Positions 41,832 through 46,439 of a stretch of DNA of 46,439 nt are shown here, piece after piece (the stretch's first letter is position 1; every line of letters starts with the position of its first letter). The stretch is taken from contig JAOPVX010000265.1 in NCBI GenBank assembly GCA_025965975.1, forward strand, positions 1-46,439, in the 5' to 3' direction. The translations under genes and the position numbers were made by a program. Below the pieces are notes generated by a model. That model worked only from the letters and a program-made list of their open reading frames with translations, was not told where the DNA came from and did not search any database. The stretch comes from Mycobacterium sp. (GTDB lineage: Bacteria > Actinomycetota > Actinomycetes > Mycobacteriales > Mycobacteriaceae).

Positions 41832-43795
41832 CAGCCCGCACCTCGTCGAGCAGCCTCCGACGCCGCGACCAGACCTGTGCTACCGCTGCGGATGTCAAAA
41901 TCAGCCAGATCGAACATTAATGTCTTGCGCCAGTACTCAATGTAGGGCCACGGGTTGGTGATGACGATGCGGCCCGCGTCGTTGCGGTAGTAGGTGGTCA
42001 TGCCGGGGTGAGACCACACGGTGTGCGACAGCGCCTCGTCGAGTGCTTCGTTGTAGGCCGCGTAGCGCTCCTGCTTCGCCTCGATGTCGGTGACGTCGTG
42101 CAGCAGAAGGTGTTTGAGCGCTTGCATCACGTAGCGAACTTGGAACTCGGTGCCGTGGATCGCGCTACCACCATGCCCGGCATTGGTATTGGGGCCGTTA
42201 ATGATGAAGAAGTTCGGGTAGTCGGGAACCGTGATGCCTAAGAACGCGCGCGCGTCATCGGCGCCCCAAGTCTGACCGCGCAACGTGCGCCCCGAGCGTC
42301 CACGGATGTCCATCGGGTAGAGCATCTGAAGGACCTTGAAACCGGTGGCCATGACGATGACGTCGACCGGGTATTCGCGGCCGGAGGCGGTGACGATACT
42401 CGTGTCGGTGACCGCGCTGACTGACTCGGTGACCAGTTCGACATCGTCGCGCCCAAGCATCTTGTACCAGCCGTTGTCAATCAGCGGCCGCTTACCGTAG
42501 GGGGGGTAGTCCGGCAGGCAGGCGTCGAGTAGGTCGCTGCGGTCCCCGAGCTGCTCGGTGATGTACTTGGTGAGGAACACCCGATGCCGTTCGTTGGTGG
42601 CGTTGATCGAACGATCCTGGTGTGGCCAGTCGGGGTCGATCTGCAGTCCGGCGTGCAAGCGGTCGCTGAAATTCCAGAAGCTGCGCAGGCGATACCACGA
42701 CAAATAGAACGGAACTTGGTCGAACAGGATGTGCACTCGATCTGATACCGCACGGTGATAGTTGGGATGCGGTAGCGCCCATTGTTTGGAGCGCTGGAAC
42801 ACGATGGTGTGTGCCGCCCGGTAGAGGATGCTGGGCACCAATTGCATGGCACTGGCACCGGTACCCACGACCCCCACGCGCTGACCTTCTAAAGCGACGT
42901 CGCCGCGCCACTGCGCGGTGTGCAGAATCGGCCCCGCAAAGCGGTCGAGTCCGTCGATTGGTGGTAGCGAGGGGCGGTTGACCATGCCGACCGCCGAGAT
43001 AAGCACGTGTGCGGCCAGCGTTTCGGTGCTGCCGTCGCCGTGGCGGACGTGAACCATCCAGTGGCTGGTGGCGTCGTCCCACTCAGCGCGCTCGACTTCG
43101 GTCTGGAATCTGATGTGGCGGCGGAGGTCGTGAATTCTTGTCAGCTCGTCGAGGTAGGCGAAGACCTCACCGCCCTTGGCGAAATACTGCGACCACTGAC
43201 TGTTCATCGCGAAGGTGAAGCTATACAGGTGGCTGGGCGTGTCTACACCTACGCCGGGATAGGTGTTCTCATACCACGTCCCGCCGATGTCGCTGTTCTT
43301 CTCCACGACGGTGAAGTCGATACCGGCGGCTTTCAGCTTGATGGCCGCACACAGCCCCGACAGTCCGCTGCCGATCACGATCGCTGATAGACGTCCGGGA
43401 TTCTCGATCTGGGAAAAGTCCACGTCGCGGGTCATCAGCCCGAGTTCCTCGGACAACAGTTCACCGTAGGCGGGCGGCACGTCCTCGGCCAGTGCGACAC
43501 CGAGCATCCGGGCGACCTGTTCGGGCGCGAGGTCGTGCGGTACGAGTTGTCCTGCGTGGTACAGCATCACAGCGTCGAATGCCGCGGCGCGCACCTGGCT
43601 CTGCAGCTCGTCGTCGAGCCCCCCCGTGTCGTTGTCATCCAGGCCGACCGCATGGCGCGGGGTGAAGGGCGGATTCAGCCATCGTTGATGATCGCCGGTG
43701 AGCTGGACCAGCACCATGAGAAGGGTCGGAATGTTGGCCTCGCGCAGCGCGTCGGCCAGCACGGCCGGATCGATCGGCGTGCCGTCGGGATCCAT
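41831..43795 (-). CDS. Baeyer-Villiger/flavin monooxygenase (HAPMO-like)
   Basis: 654 residues: an N-terminal helical extension of about 130 residues as in 4-hydroxyacetophenone monooxygenases, the FAD fold IVIGSGLSGLCAA (142-147), GGTWYENTYPGVGVDTPSHLY, BVMO fingerprint FAGPILHTAQW (286-296, with Arg where Pro or Asp often follows), and the NADPH fold VVGTGASAMQ (310-318). ATATGFKVLQ near the end is typical in type (MATGF). ATG with AGGAGG 6 nt upstream. It would insert oxygen next to a ketone, forming an ester or lactone, and heads the operon with the membrane-ACAD fusion and a hydrolase. Confidence 0.9.
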   Translation of the reverse strand: MDPDGTPIDPAVLADALREANIPTLLMVLVQLTGDHQRWLNPPFTPRHAVGLDDNDTGGLDDELQSQVRAAAFDAVMLYHAGQLVPHDLAPEQVARMLGVALAEDVPPAYGELLSEELGLMTRDVDFSQIENPGRLSAIVIGSGLSGLCAAIKLKAAGIDFTVVEKNSDIGGTWYENTYPGVGVDTPSHLYSFTFAMNSQWSQYFAKGGEVFAYLDELTRIHDLRRHIRFQTEVERAEWDDATSHWMVHVRHGDGSTETLAAHVLISAVGMVNRPSLPPIDGLDRFAGPILHTAQWRGDVALEGQRVGVVGTGASAMQLVPSILYRAAHTIVFQRSKQWALPHPNYHRAVSDRVHILFDQVPFYLSWYRLRSFWNFSDRLHAGLQIDPDWPHQDRSINATNERHRVFLTKYITEQLGDRSDLLDACLPDYPPYGKRPLIDNGWYKMLGRDDVELVTESVSAVTDTSIVTASGREYPVDVIVMATGFKVLQMLYPMDIRGRSGRTLRGQTWGADDARAFLGITVPDYPNFFIINGPNTNAGHGGSAIHGTEFQVRYVMQALKHLLLHDVTDIEAKQERYAAYNEALDEALSHTVWSHPGMTTYYRNDAGRIVITNPWPYIEYWRKTLMFDLADFDIRSGSTGLVAASEAARRGAG

Positions 43796-43868
43796 GTAGC
43801 GTCCTCCTGGTTTCGCCCGCGGCCACCTCTGACAGGCGCCGCAGATTGCGGTCAGCCTCCGGCAGTGT

Positions 43869-43880
43869 TAACTGACGTTA
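43869..43880. promoter_or_regulatory. operator-like palindrome, TAACTGACGTTA
   Basis: Nine of ten defined positions, flanks GTTAACTGACGTTATC. It lies about 75 nt upstream of the BVMO start. Confidence 0.55.
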
Positions 43881-43957
43881 TCAACTGAACAACGGAATGG
43901 CAAAGGTTCGATTGATGCTTCAACACTTGTTATATGCGCCAGCGACGGGGACGTGAC

Positions 43958-43969
43958 GAACGAGCGTTA
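43958..43969. promoter_or_regulatory. operator palindrome, GAACGAGCGTTA
   Basis: Nine of ten defined positions, right flank GTTAACAC. Second site upstream of the BVMO operon, 89 nt from the first, close to the 3' end of the next hydrolase gene. Confidence 0.6.
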
Positions 43970-44001
43970 ACACCGTGGCGTTTGAAAGCGACGCGGGCCC
44001 G

Positions 44002-44808
44002 TTACGCGGTCCCGACGAAGTTCATGAGCAGCTCGTCGAAGCGATCGCCGGCTTCCAGCATTGGGTAGTGCCCGCAGTCGTCGAGGACTTCCAGACGGGC
44101 GTGGGGCAGCTGCTGCTGAAGCCAGTTGGCCCCTTTGACGGAGTGGACCGGGTCGGCGTTGCCGATGATCTGCAGCACCGGCATGGTGATCGACCCGATG
44201 TCGTCGATGAGGTCGGTGTTGAGCATCGAGTGATAACAGGCAACCGCCGACCACGACGGCATCTGCAGCGAGCACCTCAAGAGCCACTCAAGCGCATCGT
44301 CGCTGAGGGGCCGGTGGGCCGCCGAGCGCAGCGCCTCGCGTCGCGCGGCGATGCGATCGGCGATTTCCGCCTCGATCAGTGGTGCTTCGAGGTCTTCGGC
44401 TACCCGGCCGAACGGAAAGCGGTCGCTGCGAGTTGCGCGGACTCCGTTGGATCCCACGATGACCAGCCGTTGGACGCGTGCCTCACCGCTTGCAGCGGCG
44501 GCCTTGAACGCGACTTGTCCGCCGAACGACCAGCCGGCCAGAGTGCAGGTCTGCACCTCGAGAGCATCGAGCACCGACAGCAGATCATCGGCCAGCCGCG
44601 GAATGTCGTAGCCGGTGTAGGGCTTCGACGAGGCGCCGTGGCCGCGTTGGTCGATACAAATGACGCGGTGGTGCGCCGCGAGTATCCGGACTTCGCGATC
44701 CCATACCTCATGTGTCAGTCCGAATCCCGCGATCAGAACGACCGCAGGGCCCTGTCCGACGTCCTGCACGAACAACTTCACCCCGCACTCGACGGGGACC
44801 AGCGTCAT
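44002..44808 (-). CDS. alpha/beta hydrolase
   Basis: 268 residues. Triad: Ser94 in LAGWSFGGQ, Asp in IGNADPVHS (about 217), His247 in DDCGHYPMLE; DQRGHGAS segment as in the epoxide hydrolase/MhpC group. ATGA overlap with the SDR upstream. Sequence differs substantially from the hydrolase at 38967, so it probably acts on another intermediate. Confidence 0.88.
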   Translation of the reverse strand: MTLVPVECGVKLFVQDVGQGPAVVLIAGFGLTHEVWDREVRILAAHHRVICIDQRGHGASSKPYTGYDIPRLADDLLSVLDALEVQTCTLAGWSFGGQVAFKAAAASGEARVQRLVIVGSNGVRATRSDRFPFGRVAEDLEAPLIEAEIADRIAARREALRSAAHRPLSDDALEWLLRCSLQMPSWSAVACYHSMLNTDLIDDIGSITMPVLQIIGNADPVHSVKGANWLQQQLPHARLEVLDDCGHYPMLEAGDRFDELLMNFVGTA

Positions 44809-45572
44809 CGCGGAGCCATGCGGATCGCGCCGTCCAGCCGAATGGTCTCGCCGTTGAGCATGCCGTTATCGATGATCGCCAACGCCATCCTCGCGAATTC
44901 GTCGGGGACACCCAGGCGGCTGGGATGGGGAACCATCGACGCCAGCGACTCGCGAACCTCGGTCGATAGCCGAGCCAGCAGCGGCGTGTCGAACGTGCCC
45001 GGCGCGATCGTGCAGACGCGGATTGCCTTGCCGGCCAGGTCGCGCGCGGCCACCAGAGTCATTCCAACGATGCCGGCCTTTGACGACGCGTAGGGGATCT
45101 GGCCGATCTGACCCTCGAAGGCCGCGACCGAGGCGGTCAGCACGGCAACACCGCGGTCGCCGTCGAGTGGTTCGTTGCGGGCCATCCGCGCCGAGGCCAG
45201 GCGCAAGACGTTGAACGTTCCCACGAGATTGGTTTCGACGATCTCGGCGAACAGCTCGAGTGACCCGGGTTCGTTGTCCTTGCCGACAAGCCGCACCGGG
45301 CCGCCTCTTCCCGCGCAGTGCACCACCGCGCGCAGTGGGCCGGTCTGCTCGGCGCGGTCGAAGGCCGTGCTCATCTCCTCGGCCGACCGTACGTCTGCCG
45401 GGCTGAAATGGGCTCGGTCGCCCAGCTTTTCGGCGATCGCTTCGCCTTCGGAGCCGGGCAGGTCCACGATCACCACCGAGGTCGCGCCACCGTCGAGCAA
45501 CCGCTTGGCGGTGGCCAGGCCCAGCCCGGACGCGGCGCCGGTCACGACGGCGGAGATGTCAGTGATGTTCAT
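44805..45572 (-). CDS. SDR, 3-hydroxyacyl-CoA dehydrogenase type II-like (17beta-HSD10-like)
   Basis: 255 residues. NAD motif VTGAASGLGLATA, the VVHCAGRGGPVR loop (HCAG in place of NNAG), TASVAAFEGQIGQIPYASSK catalytic segment, PGTFDTPLL and a C-terminal GETIRLDGAIRM. The long loop after HCAG with LVGKDNEPGSLELF and the Q-I-P-Y-A-S-S-K block are typical of type II HADH. ATG with GGGAGA upstream, 25 nt after the thiolase stop. It would oxidise a 3-hydroxyacyl-CoA before thiolysis. Confidence 0.9.
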   Translation of the reverse strand: MNITDISAVVTGAASGLGLATAKRLLDGGATSVVIVDLPGSEGEAIAEKLGDRAHFSPADVRSAEEMSTAFDRAEQTGPLRAVVHCAGRGGPVRLVGKDNEPGSLELFAEIVETNLVGTFNVLRLASARMARNEPLDGDRGVAVLTASVAAFEGQIGQIPYASSKAGIVGMTLVAARDLAGKAIRVCTIAPGTFDTPLLARLSTEVRESLASMVPHPSRLGVPDEFARMALAIIDNGMLNGETIRLDGAIRMAPR

Positions 45573-45597
45573 GCGGTTCTCCCAAAGACGTTCGTGA

Positions 45598-46439
45598 CTA
45601 AACCAACTCGATCAACGTGGCGTTGGCCATTCCGCCGGCCTCACACATCGACTGCAGGCCGTAGCGCTCGCCCGAATGCAGCATCCGGTGCAGCATCGTC
45701 GTCGCGAGCCGGGCGCCGGATGCGCCCAACGGATGGCCCAGCGCGATAGCTCCCCCGCAGGGATTGAGTCGTTCGAGCGGCGCGTCGAAGTGCTTGCGCC
45801 AGGCCAGTGGCACGGGTGCGAAGGCCTCATTGATCTCGTAGTGTCCGATGTCGGTGATCGACAGTCCGGTCTTCTTCAACAACTTCTCGGTTGCCGGAAT
45901 TGGCGCAGTCAGCATGTCGACGGGGTTGTCGGCGGCGAGCGCGAACCCGGTGATCCGCGCCAACGGCCTGATACCCAGGCTGCGTGCACGGTCTTCGTTC
46001 ATCACCATGACCGCGGCAGCGCCGTCGGCCAGCTGTGAGGAGTTGCCCGCCGTCACCGACCAGGAGATCTGGGGAAACCTTGTTGAATACTCCAGAGTTT
46101 CGAAGACGACTGGCAGTGCGGATAGCGTGTCGGCGGTGGTCTGGGGACGGATCGTCTCGTCGGTACACACCGTTGTTGTGGTCTCGCCAGAGTCGACGCT
46201 GATCGCGATCAGCTCGGCACCGAAGTCAGCGGCGGCGGCCAGTTGGTGCGACCGCGCCGAGTATTCGTCGAGTTCGGCACGTCCAAGCTGCCATCGCGCC
46301 GCCACCAGCTCCGCGGCGACTCCTTGCGGGACCAGACCCGGCGCGTAACGCTCGGCGACCGACGGGCCGAACGGGTCCTGATCGAGCCGCGCGGTGAACA
46401 TGGGGATTCGGCTCATCGACTCGACACCGGATGCGACAA
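45598..46439 (-). CDS. thiolase (acetyl-CoA acyltransferase), 5' end outside the window
   Basis: Partial: the frame is open at the window edge (...ASGVESMSRIPMF), so the N-terminal part with the nucleophilic Cys is not visible. Visible are VTAGNSSQLADGAAAV, YEINEAFAPVPLAW, GGAIALGHPLGASGAR with the catalytic His, and the second Cys in QSMCEAGGMANATL. Third thiolase of the region. It is co-transcribed with the SDR and hydrolase on its 3' side. Confidence 0.9.
   Translation of the reverse strand, partial: VASGVESMSRIPMFTARLDQDPFGPSVAERYAPGLVPQGVAAELVAARWQLGRAELDEYSARSHQLAAAADFGAELIAISVDSGETTTTVCTDETIRPQTTADTLSALPVVFETLEYSTRFPQISWSVTAGNSSQLADGAAAVMVMNEDRARSLGIRPLARITGFALAADNPVDMLTAPIPATEKLLKKTGLSITDIGHYEINEAFAPVPLAWRKHFDAPLERLNPCGGAIALGHPLGASGARLATTMLHRMLHSGERYGLQSMCEAGGMANATLIELV

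Noticed and set aside
1-46439. CRISPR arrays, transposons, tRNA or rRNA genes, phage genes
   Set aside because: No regularly spaced direct repeats, no transposase or integrase, and no recognisable RNA gene were seen on either strand.

Overview
The window looks like mycobacterial chromosome (Mycobacterium/Mycolicibacterium type). It is GC-rich and carries a complete yrbE-mce operon with two trailing Mce-associated genes, a DUF732 secreted protein, and dense beta-oxidation genes joined by ATGA/GTGA stop-start overlaps. No rRNA, tRNA, CRISPR array, insertion sequence or phage gene was seen.

Layout. Positions 1-1001 hold no gene I can support. From 11716 leftward to 1002 runs yrbEA-yrbEB-mceA-B-C-D-E-F and two Mce-associated genes. 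Reading right from 12352 are a CAP-domain protein, a DUF732 protein and an APH-type kinase whose 3' end is frameshifted. From 16386 leftward is an orphan trio of membrane proteins (oxidase subunit III-like, subunit IV-like, and a six-helix protein). A FadD ligase reads right (16754-18409). A lipocalin/CrtC-like protein of unknown role reads left from 19590 and a TetR regulator reads right from 20444. From 27104 leftward are an SDR, a cytochrome P450 with its own ferredoxin, two thiolases and an F420-type LLM oxidoreductase; another SDR reads right from 27496. From 33649 leftward are three acyl-CoA dehydrogenase (ACAD) subunits, a crotonase and a second APH-type kinase. A crotonase reads right from 33949. 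From 37792 leftward are an ACAD, a crotonase and a degenerate ACAD. Then come a SnoaL-like gene plus an internally deleted CoA-transferase/racemase, a Baeyer-Villiger monooxygenase operon that includes a seven-helix membrane domain fused to an ACAD and an alpha/beta hydrolase, and finally hydrolase, SDR and a thiolase cut by the window end.

How it fits together (inference). Thirteen copies of a palindrome, core TAACGnnCGTTA and extended GTnAACGnnCGTTnAC, lie in the intergenic spaces upstream of nearly every transcription unit, including the mce operon and the only TetR gene. The simplest reading is one TetR-controlled regulon for import (Mce), activation (FadD), oxygenation (P450, BVMO), ester or C-C hydrolysis (two hydrolases) and beta-oxidation of a hydrophobic, probably isoprenoid or alicyclic, substrate. 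The substrate cannot be read from the sequence.

The most unusual items are the operator set, the membrane-ACAD fusion, a crotonase with no ATG/GTG/TTG start upstream of its conserved N-terminus (only a CTGA overlap), a frameshifted kinase and a racemase remnant.
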